Origin: Lachnoclostridium edouardi
GTDB taxonomy: Bacteria > Bacillota > Clostridia > Lachnospirales > Lachnospiraceae
NCBI RefSeq assembly: GCF_900240245.1
Contig: NZ_OESQ01000001.1
Span: 2,600,085-2,664,084 of the forward strand
DNA length: 64,000 bases
Direction: 5' to 3'
Shown: piece by piece, positions 24,851 through 33,208 of the stretch
Position numbering within the stretch: position 1 is the stretch's first letter
Layout: the number at the start of each line of letters is the position of its first letter
The notes under the pieces: model-generated
Seen by the model: the letters and a program-made list of their open reading frames with translations, nothing else
The model's database searches: none
What the model was told of the DNA's origin: nothing
Position numbers and translations under genes: made by a program

Positions 24851-25312
24851 TCACTTCCAATAATGCTCACTGACACCGGCGCCGCGGGCAACGATTCGCA
24901 GTTGGATCAGCCGGAAGTTCCAAAAGCCTCCCAGTTTTGCATCACCTTCAATGGTAATATAAAATGGATTTCCCAATTGGATGGCCTTATGCATTCCAGA
25001 AGGGGTAGGAGACTTATAGGACGCATCAATCGAATAGGAAATGTTATCAGCACCTTCGATCTGCGAGCAGAGAAAGTCAAACAGTTCCTCTGTTTCCGTG
25101 TTTAGACCGCCTGACAGCTGAATTTGCTTTACCATCTGGTCTGCACAGTGATCCAGTTCCTGCTTCGTGGAAATGATGGAAAACAGATCAATGATAAAAG
25201 CCAGCAGTAGTACCGCAATGAAGATGAAGACCATGGTGCTGAAATAATTGGCTTCCCCACTGTCATCCTTCAGAATCTTGCGGATTTTGTTTTGAAAAAT
25301 AATAACCACCAC
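24851..25312 (-). CDS. TadE-like pseudopilin (DUF4320-like), 153 aa
   Basis: The N-terminal leader (to DDSG, residue 19) is followed by EANYFSTMVFIFIAVLLLAFIIDLFSI, a pilin-type hydrophobic helix with Glu close to the cut. The rest is a soluble domain (QELDHCADQMVKQIQLSGGL and beta strands to the end). This resembles TadE-like/DUF4320 proteins of Clostridial mobile elements. GTG 25312 opens the frame; the AAAGGTGG site overlaps it, so the exact start is unsure. It is the first gene of the Tad operon, just behind the leader terminator. Confidence 0.65.
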   Translation of the reverse strand: MVVIIFQNKIRKILKDDSGEANYFSTMVFIFIAVLLLAFIIDLFSIISTKQELDHCADQMVKQIQLSGGLNTETEELFDFLCSQIEGADNISYSIDASYKSPTPSGMHKAIQLGNPFYITIEGDAKLGGFWNFRLIQLRIVARGAGVSEHYWK

Positions 25313-25325
25313 CTTTACATAAAAA

Positions 25326-25349
25326 CAGCCGTCCCATGAGGAACGGCTG
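25326..25349 (-). terminator. Leader terminator/attenuator of the Tad operon
   Basis: Perfect arms CAGCCGT (25326-25332) and ACGGCTG (25343-25349). On the leftward strand TTTTTATG follows, giving an intrinsic terminator. It lies between the -10 box at 25374-25379 and the first gene at 25312, leaving a leader RNA of about 45 bases unless transcription reads through. Confidence 0.75.
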
Positions 25350-25373
25350 CTTTACAAATTTTTGACTATACAT

Positions 25374-25480
25374 AGTATAACAGGTATGGATTTACGGGGA
25401 AAGAGCAAAAATGTGCCAATGTTATGCCAGAGGTGTGCTGATTTATATAGTTGGCAATAATTTTTATTAAAAGTTGTTTT
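25374..25480 (-). promoter_or_regulatory. Activator-type promoter region of the Tad operon with 11-bp-phased repeats
   Basis: On the leftward strand the -10 is TATACT (complement of 25374-25379). The position of a -35 box reads TTTCCC, a poor match. Upstream, given on the + strand, TGTGCCAA (25412), TATGCCAG (25423) and TGTGCTGA (25434) repeat every 11 bases. A block TTTACGGGGAAAGAGCA (25391-25407) lies between them and the -10. The same arrangement recurs at 40.58-40.68 kb before the T4SS operon. Weak -35 plus phased repeats suggests an activator binding on one face of the DNA. Confidence 0.7.
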
Positions 25481-25582
25481 ATGGAAAAAATAGAAAGAAA
25501 ACTAAAAAACTTTATTTTTTTTGCAATAATCTTGAAATGAAAAGAGTAATGAAGTAAAATTAAAGAAAAGGAGGGGAAAGCG

Positions 25583-26344
25583 TTGCTTGAATACTATGAA
25601 AAATTACTACAAATAAAATGTTTCTCTTTTTACGATGCTGTTAAGATTTTGGGAGACAAGCAAAAGACAAGAAATATACTATATATGCTAAAGAAAAAAG
25701 GATTGCTACAATCAATTCGACGCAATTATTATGTCGTTATTAGTCTTGAAACAAAAGAGCCTGTGGCTTCTCCTTTTGAAATTGCTTCTGCAATAACAGC
25801 GGATAGTTATATTTCCCATCATTCTGCCTTAGAATTTTATGGGCTTACCAATCAAGTTTTTTCAGATGTTTTTGTTTCTACAGAGCGAGTATTCAGAGAA
25901 TTTGATTTTGATGGTCGGTGGTACCGATGCATTGAAAATACGAGAAAATTTGGTATAGTACAACAAAAAAGAATTAAGGTAACTGATTTAGAGCGAACGA
26001 TTCTTGACAGCATAAAGGATTTTGACAAAATTGGCGGTCTTGAAGAATTGTTACGTTGTCTGGAAATGATCACAGTAATTAATGAAGACATACTGATTGC
26101 ATATCTGGGAAAGTATCACAATCAATTTTTGTCACAAAAAGCAGGATATCTTTTATCCTTTTTTCCACGAATAAAATTATCAAGTTCTTTTTTTTCTTTT
26201 TGTAAAGCAAATATGGGAAACAGTTCGCGATATTTGTACCATGATCTAAAAGATGAGAAAAATATGTTTGTAAAAGAATGGAATTTGTGTGTTCCAGAAA
26301 ATATATTGCAGTTGATAAATGAAGGAGGAGAAGCATTTGTTTAA
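25583..26344 (+). CDS. abiEi: AbiEi-type antitoxin of an AbiE toxin-antitoxin system, 253 aa
   Basis: An N-terminal winged-helix domain (FSFYDAVKILGDKQKTRNILYMLKKKGLLQSIRRNYYVV, residues 14-51) is followed by the AbiEi antitoxin domain (SPFEIASAITADSYISHHSALEFYGL, with VTDLERTILDSI). AbiEi represses its own promoter and neutralises the nucleotidyltransferase toxin. The start is TTG 25583 behind GGAGGGG. It overlaps the toxin gene by 8 bases, the normal bicistronic layout. It runs opposite to the Tad operon. As cargo it may stabilise the ICE or abort phage infection. Confidence 0.85.
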   Translation: MLEYYEKLLQIKCFSFYDAVKILGDKQKTRNILYMLKKKGLLQSIRRNYYVVISLETKEPVASPFEIASAITADSYISHHSALEFYGLTNQVFSDVFVSTERVFREFDFDGRWYRCIENTRKFGIVQQKRIKVTDLERTILDSIKDFDKIGGLEELLRCLEMITVINEDILIAYLGKYHNQFLSQKAGYLLSFFPRIKLSSSFFSFCKANMGNSSRYLYHDLKDEKNMFVKEWNLCVPENILQLINEGGEAFV

Positions 26345-27284
26345 TTATACGAAAGCAGAGTTGGCTGAAATGGCATCCAGGCAAAATTTTATTCGAGATA
26401 CACTTGAAAAGGTCATCCGGCTAAGCGAGATTTTGGATTATATTAACAGTAACTCGATTATGAAAAAACGCCTGGTTCTTAAAGGGGGAACAGCAATTAA
26501 CCTGACCGTTTTTCATCTACCAAGATTATCCGTTGATATTGATTTGGATTATTGTTCAGAAGAAAAGCGCGAGGAGATGATGATCCAACGAAAACAAATA
26601 TCAGACGAGTTAAATGTTTATATGCAGACACAGGGGTATACTTTAAGTCCTCAAAGTAAAAGTCGTCATAGTTTAGATTCATTTGTGTTTTCTTATGTGA
26701 ATTTGGGAGGCATGCGAGACAATATTAAAATAGAAATAAATTATTCGTTGAGAAGTCATTTGTTTGAGCCAGAAGATAAGCCAATTTTGGCAGATGTGAT
26801 TCATACTGACAATATGATTACAGTTCTTCAGCCAATAGAACTTTTTGCGGCAAAAATTAATGCATTGCTTAGCCGTTCTGCAGCCAGAGACCTTTATGAT
26901 ACATATAATATGGTTCGTTTGGAATTATTCCCCAAAGAAGATTTTGAAGTATTGAGAAAATCAATCGTATTTTACACAGCGATATCACAGGAAGAAATTC
27001 CTGAAAAGTATGATGTGAATAGGATTGACCGGATTAGCATTAGAAAGATAAGAAGCGATTTGCTTCCGGTTATTCAAAAAGGTGAATTTGTTGATCTTGA
27101 AAAAATCAAAAGCCATGTAAAGGACTTTTTGACGGAGTTGATGGTTCTTACTGTAGAGGAGGAAGAATTTCTTAAACAATTTAAAAATAAGAAGTATATA
27201 CCGGAACTGCTTTTTGAAGATAAACGGATTATTAGGCGCATTGAAAAGCCTCCAATGGCATTATGGAAAATGTTGGAACATTAA
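26337..27284 (+). CDS. abiEii: AbiEii-type nucleotidyltransferase toxin, 315 aa
   Basis: The DUF1814/AbiEii core is clear: RLVLKGGTAINLTVF (GGT motif, about residues 45-60) and RLSVDIDLDY (paired Asp, about 64-73), the metal-binding residues of the nucleotidyltransferase fold. A later ELFAAKINALLSRSAARDLYD segment is also typical. AbiEii toxins transfer nucleotides to cellular RNA, often tRNA. TTG 26337 has GGAGGAG 6 bases upstream inside the antitoxin's last codons; the ATG at 26319 contains that site in its own frame. It forms a coupled pair with the preceding antitoxin. Confidence 0.85.
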   Translation: MFNYTKAELAEMASRQNFIRDTLEKVIRLSEILDYINSNSIMKKRLVLKGGTAINLTVFHLPRLSVDIDLDYCSEEKREEMMIQRKQISDELNVYMQTQGYTLSPQSKSRHSLDSFVFSYVNLGGMRDNIKIEINYSLRSHLFEPEDKPILADVIHTDNMITVLQPIELFAAKINALLSRSAARDLYDTYNMVRLELFPKEDFEVLRKSIVFYTAISQEEIPEKYDVNRIDRISIRKIRSDLLPVIQKGEFVDLEKIKSHVKDFLTELMVLTVEEEEFLKQFKNKKYIPELLFEDKRIIRRIEKPPMALWKMLEH

Positions 27285-27379
27285 AAATGTCCAGTACGAT
27301 TGCACTATTCCGATACTGTGGATTTTTTGGGGGGATATAACTGTTTTATAATTTGAATTTGAGTGGGAGGACAAATAAA

Positions 27380-27850
27380 ATGGATATTAGAAAAGCAGAG
27401 GAAAAAGACATTCCCAGAATTCTTAAGTTGTTAGGGCAGGTATTGCAAATTCATGCAGATATAAAACCTGATATTTTTATTCCTGGTACGACAAAATATA
27501 CCATATGCGAACTGACGGAGCTTTTGAGAAGTGAAGAAAAGCCGATATATGTTGCTGTGAATGAGGAAGATATATGCTTGGGGTACGCATTCTGTCAATT
27601 GAAGGAACAGCCGTTTTCAAATAATATGGTGCAGTTCAAGTCGTTTTTTGTAGATGATTTATGCGTTGATAAACGAGCGAGGGGACAGCATATAGGTGAA
27701 AGTCTGTTCGAATATGTAAAACAGGAAGCAAAGAAATTGGGATGCTATGAAGTAACATTGAATGTATGGACTGGAAATGCTTCTGCAGAGAAATTTTATG
27801 AAAAGATGGGGATGAAAACAAAGGAAAGACAGATGGAATATATTTTGTGA
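27380..27850 (+). CDS. GNAT-family N-acetyltransferase, 156 aa
   Basis: The protein has the GNAT fold signature: an N-terminal MDIRKAEEKDIPRILKL, the acetyl-CoA binding segment VDKRARGQHIGESLFEYVKQEA (motif A, R-x-x-G-x-G-like as RGQHIG, about residues 100-120) and the C-terminal NVWTGNASAEKFYEKMGM. GGGAGG lies before ATG 27380. The substrate is not predictable. It is probably ICE cargo together with the AbiE pair, and a strong rightward terminator follows. Confidence 0.85.
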   Translation: MDIRKAEEKDIPRILKLLGQVLQIHADIKPDIFIPGTTKYTICELTELLRSEEKPIYVAVNEEDICLGYAFCQLKEQPFSNNMVQFKSFFVDDLCVDKRARGQHIGESLFEYVKQEAKKLGCYEVTLNVWTGNASAEKFYEKMGMKTKERQMEYIL

Positions 27851-27879
27851 AGGCGTAAGTATAGTTTTTTACCTTTTTA

Positions 27880-27918
27880 CAGGTAATCAGCCCATCTAAG
27901 AAGATAGCTGATTACCTG
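27880..27918 (+). terminator. Intrinsic terminator between converging units
   Basis: Perfect 12-base arms CAGGTAATCAGC and GCTGATTACCTG with ATTTTTG following on the + strand. It ends the rightward AbiE/acetyltransferase unit just before the end of the leftward S1-domain gene. Confidence 0.85.
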
Positions 27919-27926
27919 ATTTTTGT

Positions 27927-29327
27927 TTACAGATTCTGCCGGATAATTCTCGTGATGATTCCCACAGCAACACCCCTTTCTTCGTCCAGACGGGTTACCG
28001 CAAAGCTGACATCATCTTTTTTGCCGGGAGTGCGGTAATCATAGCAGGAGTGGGCTACAGCATTTACGCCGTTGGACAGGCGTATGTAGACTACACCTTT
28101 ATGCACATCCGTAACTTTGCCGGCATATTTGCTCTGGATTCTGCACTTTTTCAGGTTGTCGTGATTGGTATTCTGGGATACGCTCTTGATATCTGCCTTC
28201 ACGCCAATGTCTTCCAGGCTGTCACGGCGGACACTCAGTATCCGAACCAGAACCTGATCGCCTACGGAAAAACGCTCATGTGCATCCCCAATCCAGTCCC
28301 AGGCAAGGTCGCGGGCCATGATGGAACATTCTACTCCAAAAATTTCCACCCGGATAACTTTTTCTGCCACAGCAATTACACGCGCCTGAACGATACGCCC
28401 ATCATAGATGCGGTATAGACCGGAGGCATCTGTGTCCAGATAGAAGATCTGACGCTTTTTAAGCATGGCATCTTTACGGCTTGCCACAACGCTGCGGCTT
28501 CTGGAGTCAATACCCTTTACAATGAAGTCTATTTCTGCGCCAAGCATATTTCCAAGAACCTTATTTTGCCGGAGCATCAATTCGGTATATTCCTGACCGG
28601 AAGGACTGCGCCCCAGATTGATCATCATTTCTTTTAAGGGGATTACAATCCGGAATCCCTTATAATCTACGATGGCAATGGTTTTTCCTGCATCAGTCTG
28701 TTCGATACCGCCAAGCTGTCCTGTCAGGATTTTTCGGGTCCGGTATGCGTTGTGTATTTCGTGCCAGATGACATCCTCACGGGTTTCCTCAGTTTCTACT
28801 GCGCCCCGGCTTTCAATGGTAAGTACGGATGCCTCTGTTTTTCGGTTTCTGCTGGAAGTCTCTGGTTCTGTCGGAGCAGCTTCGGAGCTTTCTTCAAGAG
28901 CATTGGACATTGCTTTGTCTGTAGGAGTATCGGATTCTGTTTCTGAATCCGGTGTCTGAATCGCCTGCTCTGTTTCTGCCAACTCCGCTTTCTTTCTGGT
29001 TGTCCGTTTTGGTTTTACAGAAACTGTTTCAGTAGCAGTATCGGAAGGGAGATCACCAGTCTCCAGTTCGATTATCGGATTTGCTTCAGATAATTCAGGG
29101 GGAGCTGATTCACTGGGGTCACTGGGGGCGGAAGCTTCGGCGCCCTCATCCATGATACTTAAAAGTTCATCCAGATCCGGTTCGTTTTCTGTACTGTCAG
29201 TAGCAGGGGAGGTCACTGCTTCATCAGTAGCTTCCAGGGAAATTTCAGGAGAAACCTCTTCGGTATTCAGTTCACATTCCATGGATACAGATTCCTGTTC
29301 CAATAATTCTTTTTTCTTTGTTGCCAT
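27927..29327 (-). CDS. S1-domain RNA-binding-type protein with acidic disordered N-terminus, 466 aa
   Basis: The first 190 residues are Glu/Ser/Thr/Pro-rich and likely disordered, with a basic patch (VKPKRTTRKKAE). The C-terminal 270 residues contain S1-type OB-fold repeats, for example DGRIVQARVIAVAEKVIRVEIFGVE with the following DQVLVRILSVRR, and CRIQSKYAGKVTDVHKGVVYIRLSNGV near the end. AAGGAGG precedes the ATG. It lies 30 bases downstream of virD4 and appears to be the last gene of the T4SS operon. S1 domains bind RNA or ssDNA; its role in transfer is unknown. Confidence 0.75.
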   Translation of the reverse strand: MATKKKELLEQESVSMECELNTEEVSPEISLEATDEAVTSPATDSTENEPDLDELLSIMDEGAEASAPSDPSESAPPELSEANPIIELETGDLPSDTATETVSVKPKRTTRKKAELAETEQAIQTPDSETESDTPTDKAMSNALEESSEAAPTEPETSSRNRKTEASVLTIESRGAVETEETREDVIWHEIHNAYRTRKILTGQLGGIEQTDAGKTIAIVDYKGFRIVIPLKEMMINLGRSPSGQEYTELMLRQNKVLGNMLGAEIDFIVKGIDSRSRSVVASRKDAMLKKRQIFYLDTDASGLYRIYDGRIVQARVIAVAEKVIRVEIFGVECSIMARDLAWDWIGDAHERFSVGDQVLVRILSVRRDSLEDIGVKADIKSVSQNTNHDNLKKCRIQSKYAGKVTDVHKGVVYIRLSNGVNAVAHSCYDYRTPGKKDDVSFAVTRLDEERGVAVGIITRIIRQNL

Positions 29328-29356
29328 AATAAATCCTCCTTAAATTTTTTTATAGA

Positions 29357-31288
29357 TTAAGACATGATAGAGTCTTTATCTGCAGAAATAATTCCGGATG
29401 GCGGCTCCGGACGCTGGGAAGTCTTTTTAGGGGAAACAGGGGAATCCTCTGAAGACACAGGCTTTGCTTTGCGCCGGACTGATTTTTTGGAAGATGGCGG
29501 CAGAGGGGCTTCGGGTTCTCTGGCTTTCTCTATTTCCATCCGGCGCCATTCCGGTATATGAGCGGAAGCCTTGCAGGAGCGCAGCTTCGGGTATTCCGGA
29601 TGTTTGGAATAATCCATTTTGTCCACCTTTAAGATTTTCTTTCCACGGATGATTACAAGCGCCTGGTCGATTGGCAGGCGGAGTACCTCATCTGGTGTGA
29701 GCACTGGTCGTTTTCCTACGCCGTTGGTTTCCCTGAATTCTGGAGTATAGTTGGAAATTCGCCAGGTTCCCAGCTGTTTGGACTGGCTGGAAACGGCCAC
29801 GCTTGCAAGTCCGGTTCGGGAAGATACAAATTCGGCAGTAAGCGGATCGGTACAGCCTAAGAATAACTGGACATCACAGTTTCCCAGGATTTCCTGCCAC
29901 AGATTTTGTGGATATCGGTTCTGCAGGCCAGCCAGATTCTGAAACACACAGGACATGGAAATGTTACGGGATCGGATGACACTGAGACGGCGGGATAAAT
30001 CCGGAATCGTACCGCAGGCAGTCAGTTCCTCCCCCAGCACATGGACGGGAACCGGAAGTTTCCCGCCTTCACAGTTTTTATCCGCATAACGGACAAGCTT
30101 GATAAAAACGAAGGATAAAAACAGGGAGGCAAGGAAATCAAAGGTGCTGTCTTGATCGCTTGTAACAAGGAAATAGGCGCAGGGAGTCTGTCCTGGCAGT
30201 TCCAGGTCAATTTCATCCCTAGCCGTAATCTTTTTAATCAGTTCAGACTGGAATACCTGAAGACGGCTCCCAAGCCCGATAATGACACCGCTGCGGACTG
30301 TATCGGAAGCCTGTCTGAAAAGGCTGTAAGGAGCTTTTGCCGGATGGCTGGTTGGAAGCACATCAAACAGACTGTTTAAAGCGGATTCGGAGTGGAGTGT
30401 CAGCAGCTGGTAAACCTGCCCCATGTTGCTGCTTTCCGGCGGATAGCCTTTTTCTACATACAGGACCAGAGCCTTTAACAGATTCATCTCGGCAGAGTCC
30501 CAGAAATGATCCCCTTTATTTCCGTTGGCGGTATTTTTTATAATGACATCCACAAAAAGCTGTGCCATCAGCTCCTGACCTTCGATTTCAGCAAGACAGT
30601 TCCAGGAATCGGAGTTTTCCGGATTCACCAGATTAAAAACCCGAACAGTATAGCCCTTTTCACGTAGGTATTCACTGGACTTTTCGTACAGCTCTGATTT
30701 CGGATCACAGATAATCAGGGATTCTCCCCTGGATACGCCCTGAAGAATCCGGTTCATGCAGAAGGAACGTGTTTTCATGGAACCGCTGGCTCCGTAAACA
30801 GCCAGATTGCTGTTGAGCCGCGTCTGTTCCGGTACACAGACTGCCTTGCCATCTAAAAGTCCCAGAACAACCCCATGGTGGCGGCGAAGATCTGGGATGA
30901 GATCAAGAACTCCTGCCATTTCCTTTCGGTTCATCCAGCCGGATGTACCATAGGTTCCTTTGGCAGAATAGGTGAAATTCCGGTCCTGCTCATATTCTCC
31001 AGTATCGCTGTATCCCATCCGCATGACCAGAAGAACTAAAACAGCCAGAAGCCCGATACAGATGAAGATTCCGTAAATACCATAGGGAGGGCGAAATACG
31101 GCAGTCAGGCAGGTAAAAAAATGAGGCGACGCGGCCGCAGGAGAAGTACCATCTCCCGGATAGCCGCCGCCCTGCTGCCAGAGAGCATAGTTGCCGATCA
31201 GCTGAGCCAGATAGCCGCTGGCATATAAAACAGCAATGAGTGCTGTTGGCGCAAAGAGTAAAAATTTCAATAGATTTCGTTTATTGAT
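29357..31288 (-). CDS. VirD4/TraG-type conjugative coupling protein, ~643 aa
   Basis: Two N-terminal membrane helices (LLKFLLFAPTALIAVLYASGYL; IYGIFICIGLLAVLVLLVM) precede a TraG/VirD4 ATPase. Walker A is YGASGSMKTRS near residue 160, followed by SLIICDPKSELYEKS as the Walker B region. Downstream ALVLYVEKGYPP and VHVLGEELTACG are in the family pattern. The C-terminus is a Pro/Lys/Ser tail. The protein hands the relaxase-DNA complex to the T4SS. Start: GGAGG lies 7 bases before an ATC codon (31288), with no ATG, GTG or TTG at normal distance; the frame is open upstream to a TTG at 31453. Confidence 0.88.
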   Translation of the reverse strand: MNKRNLLKFLLFAPTALIAVLYASGYLAQLIGNYALWQQGGGYPGDGTSPAAASPHFFTCLTAVFRPPYGIYGIFICIGLLAVLVLLVMRMGYSDTGEYEQDRNFTYSAKGTYGTSGWMNRKEMAGVLDLIPDLRRHHGVVLGLLDGKAVCVPEQTRLNSNLAVYGASGSMKTRSFCMNRILQGVSRGESLIICDPKSELYEKSSEYLREKGYTVRVFNLVNPENSDSWNCLAEIEGQELMAQLFVDVIIKNTANGNKGDHFWDSAEMNLLKALVLYVEKGYPPESSNMGQVYQLLTLHSESALNSLFDVLPTSHPAKAPYSLFRQASDTVRSGVIIGLGSRLQVFQSELIKKITARDEIDLELPGQTPCAYFLVTSDQDSTFDFLASLFLSFVFIKLVRYADKNCEGGKLPVPVHVLGEELTACGTIPDLSRRLSVIRSRNISMSCVFQNLAGLQNRYPQNLWQEILGNCDVQLFLGCTDPLTAEFVSSRTGLASVAVSSQSKQLGTWRISNYTPEFRETNGVGKRPVLTPDEVLRLPIDQALVIIRGKKILKVDKMDYSKHPEYPKLRSCKASAHIPEWRRMEIEKAREPEAPLPPSSKKSVRRKAKPVSSEDSPVSPKKTSQRPEPPSGIISADKDSIMS

Positions 31289-31449
31289 GGAAAAACCTCC
31301 TTTCAAATTTTTCAAAACTGATTGTCTGAAGTGAAATCCGGTTCCCAAAGCAGCGGAAGAGGACTTCACTTTGGAAGTCAAAGCAGATAATGGTTCCTGT
31401 GCGTTCCTGTATCTGGAGTGCAGAACAGAACCGGTTAATTCGGGGAATA

Positions 31450-32406
31450 TCAAAAAAAATATCCGAACAGTACGGCACTGCCTTGATTGTCAAAGCCATC
31501 ATTCTCAATGATCCAATCCGTTTTTTTCGGGGACAGATCAAGGGAAAGGGTTTTGTTTAATGCAGCAGTTTTTTCAGGACAGCATAAAAGTCTTAGAAGC
31601 ACCTCGCCATGGTGATCGTTTGTCAGATAATAAAAGTGCTCATAATTGCCATCCAGAAGAAAAAAACAGCGGGTGCCGGAATCTGCGCTGGTAAGAAGCT
31701 GAAAAACAGGTTCCATTCCATGACCGACCAAAAGTCCGCTGACGGAGTGACAGGCGTACTGATGGGAAAGGCGCTGCCGGCATAGAAGAATCTCCAAAAG
31801 GGATTTTGTACGCTGTTCTGCCCGATAGTCCCATTTGGCTGTAGATGAACCGCTGTTGTAGGTAAGAAAAATACCGGACTGAGCCAGAACAACGCCCATC
31901 ATGCGGGAACTTCGGATTTTTATGGCTTCAAGCCCAAGCTCCTTTATCTCACGGGAACTGTAGAAAGCCGGAAAAGCTATGGTTTCCACAGCAGAACCTT
32001 CCGGAGAAAATATCTGTGGCTTTTCATCACGAAAAATGGCAATACCGGACTTTTGCATAAGAAGATATATTTCTGCAAGTCGGTGCAGCCTTAGACGGCG
32101 TGAAAATTCGCTCTTAAGCATGTTCGTATCCGCGTTTCCAGTAAGGTAGAATGAAAAACGCTTTGGATTGGCTTCCAAAAGAGCGGCTTTGGCTTTTGTT
32201 CCCAGCCGGTAGCCCCTGAGTCTGTCCTTGTAGTAGGTTTTTAAGAGTTTATCCCGTTTCAGTGCCCAGATGATGGTCATTTTATAGCTGTCACTTCCGG
32301 GGAGACGGGAGAGCAAATCTGCAGGAAATTCGCCGCAGATGGCAGTTAGCTCCAAAAGCATATAGCTCTGGGTATCACTTCTGGGGAGCAGTTCAGAAAA
32401 GCGCAA
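31450..32406 (-). CDS. Replication-relaxation-like winged-helix protein, 318 aa
   Basis: The N-terminal 110 residues form a winged-helix-type domain (SYMLLELTAICGEFPADLLSR; YKMTIIWALKRDKLLKTYYKDRLRGYRLGTKAK), followed by REFSRRLRLHRLAEIYLLM-like helices and a mixed domain to the C-terminus. The course resembles Replic_Relax proteins encoded beside coupling proteins on plasmids and ICEs. No HUH or Tyr relaxase motif is visible. AAGGAGG 9 bases before TTG 32406 decides the start; the ATG at 32520 has none. A strong hairpin lies just upstream (32425-32462). It may help process oriT. Confidence 0.55.
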   Translation of the reverse strand: MRFSELLPRSDTQSYMLLELTAICGEFPADLLSRLPGSDSYKMTIIWALKRDKLLKTYYKDRLRGYRLGTKAKAALLEANPKRFSFYLTGNADTNMLKSEFSRRLRLHRLAEIYLLMQKSGIAIFRDEKPQIFSPEGSAVETIAFPAFYSSREIKELGLEAIKIRSSRMMGVVLAQSGIFLTYNSGSSTAKWDYRAEQRTKSLLEILLCRQRLSHQYACHSVSGLLVGHGMEPVFQLLTSADSGTRCFFLLDGNYEHFYYLTNDHHGEVLLRLLCCPEKTAALNKTLSLDLSPKKTDWIIENDGFDNQGSAVLFGYFF

Positions 32407-32424
32407 GCGTATTTCCTCCTTCCT

Positions 32425-32462
32425 CGGATTTACCGAGGCGGCTAAAGACTTCGGTAAATCCG
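32425..32462 (-). promoter_or_regulatory. Perfect 12-base inverted repeat directly upstream of an RBS
   Basis: CGGATTTACCGA (32425-32436) and TCGGTAAATCCG (32451-32462) are perfect arms around a 14-base loop. On the leftward strand the stem runs into AGGAAGGAGG, the ribosome binding site of the following gene. No U-run follows, so it is not a terminator. It could be an operator or a translation-control hairpin. Confidence 0.55.
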
Positions 32463-32545
32463 GTTGTTGTGTGGATGATAAAACCCAGCTGTTTTCGTCT
32501 ATTTCACATTTTTTTGGCATATCAGAAAAAAAGAACGGGAAAACC

Positions 32546-33208
32546 TTAAAAATCTGATATGGATTTTAACCGGTTTTCACGTTCCGCCAGCCAGTCAGGA
32601 AATCTTTTTTTGTCCATGATATAGACGCAGGTACAGTTTTTATCCCCCAATTCCGTTGTGTGGTAAGCATCGCAAAGCAGCCCTGTATCATCGATCATGA
32701 CATGGAGCGCAATGGTATCCAGAAGATGTTTCTGCTGGAGGTTATCGTAATCTAGCAAACACCAGTCAGGCAGTTCATGATCGTATACATGGGAAATGCA
32801 TACCACGCATTCCCGATAACGGGGGACGGGATGTTTTGCTGCATAGTGTTCCAGAGCCGCATGAAGTGGGTCTAAGAGAAAAATACTGCTTTGCCGCTGT
32901 TTCTTCTTGGGAAGAAGACGGGGAAGGGTGATTGTCATGATCCCGTCCTCATAAAAAATCTCCACATCATGGGCTTCACTGGCTTTTACCAGATAGTCCT
33001 TTTTGGGAATACTGGTGGATGCATAAAGAAGGCTTCTGAGCTGGCAGGCAATTTTTTCTGCCCTGAGAGCCGCCTCCGTTGACATGGTTTCATAATTTTC
33101 CGGATAACGCTGAATGTCCAATGAGTCCATTGCACAAATATGGCTTTTTAAGCGTGAAAGGTTATTTAAAATCTCTCCAATCCGGCGGGAGAGCAGGTTT
33201 CTGTTCAA
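32546..33208 (-). CDS. DUF6100-like ICE protein, 220 aa
   Basis: A soluble protein starting MNRNLLSRRIGEILNNLSRLKSHICAMDS with a helical N-terminal third, then a beta-rich part (DVEIFYEDGIMTITLPRLLPKKKQ) and a segment with Cys and His (YRECVVCISHVYDHELPDWC). It resembles proteins I recall as DUF6100 next to T4SS genes in Clostridial ICEs. GGAGG lies 7 bases before TTG 33208. It sits between the DUF5697-like gene and the winged-helix gene in the T4SS operon. The function is unknown. Confidence 0.65.
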   Translation of the reverse strand: MNRNLLSRRIGEILNNLSRLKSHICAMDSLDIQRYPENYETMSTEAALRAEKIACQLRSLLYASTSIPKKDYLVKASEAHDVEIFYEDGIMTITLPRLLPKKKQRQSSIFLLDPLHAALEHYAAKHPVPRYRECVVCISHVYDHELPDWCLLDYDNLQQKHLLDTIALHVMIDDTGLLCDAYHTTELGDKNCTCVYIMDKKRFPDWLAERENRLKSISDF

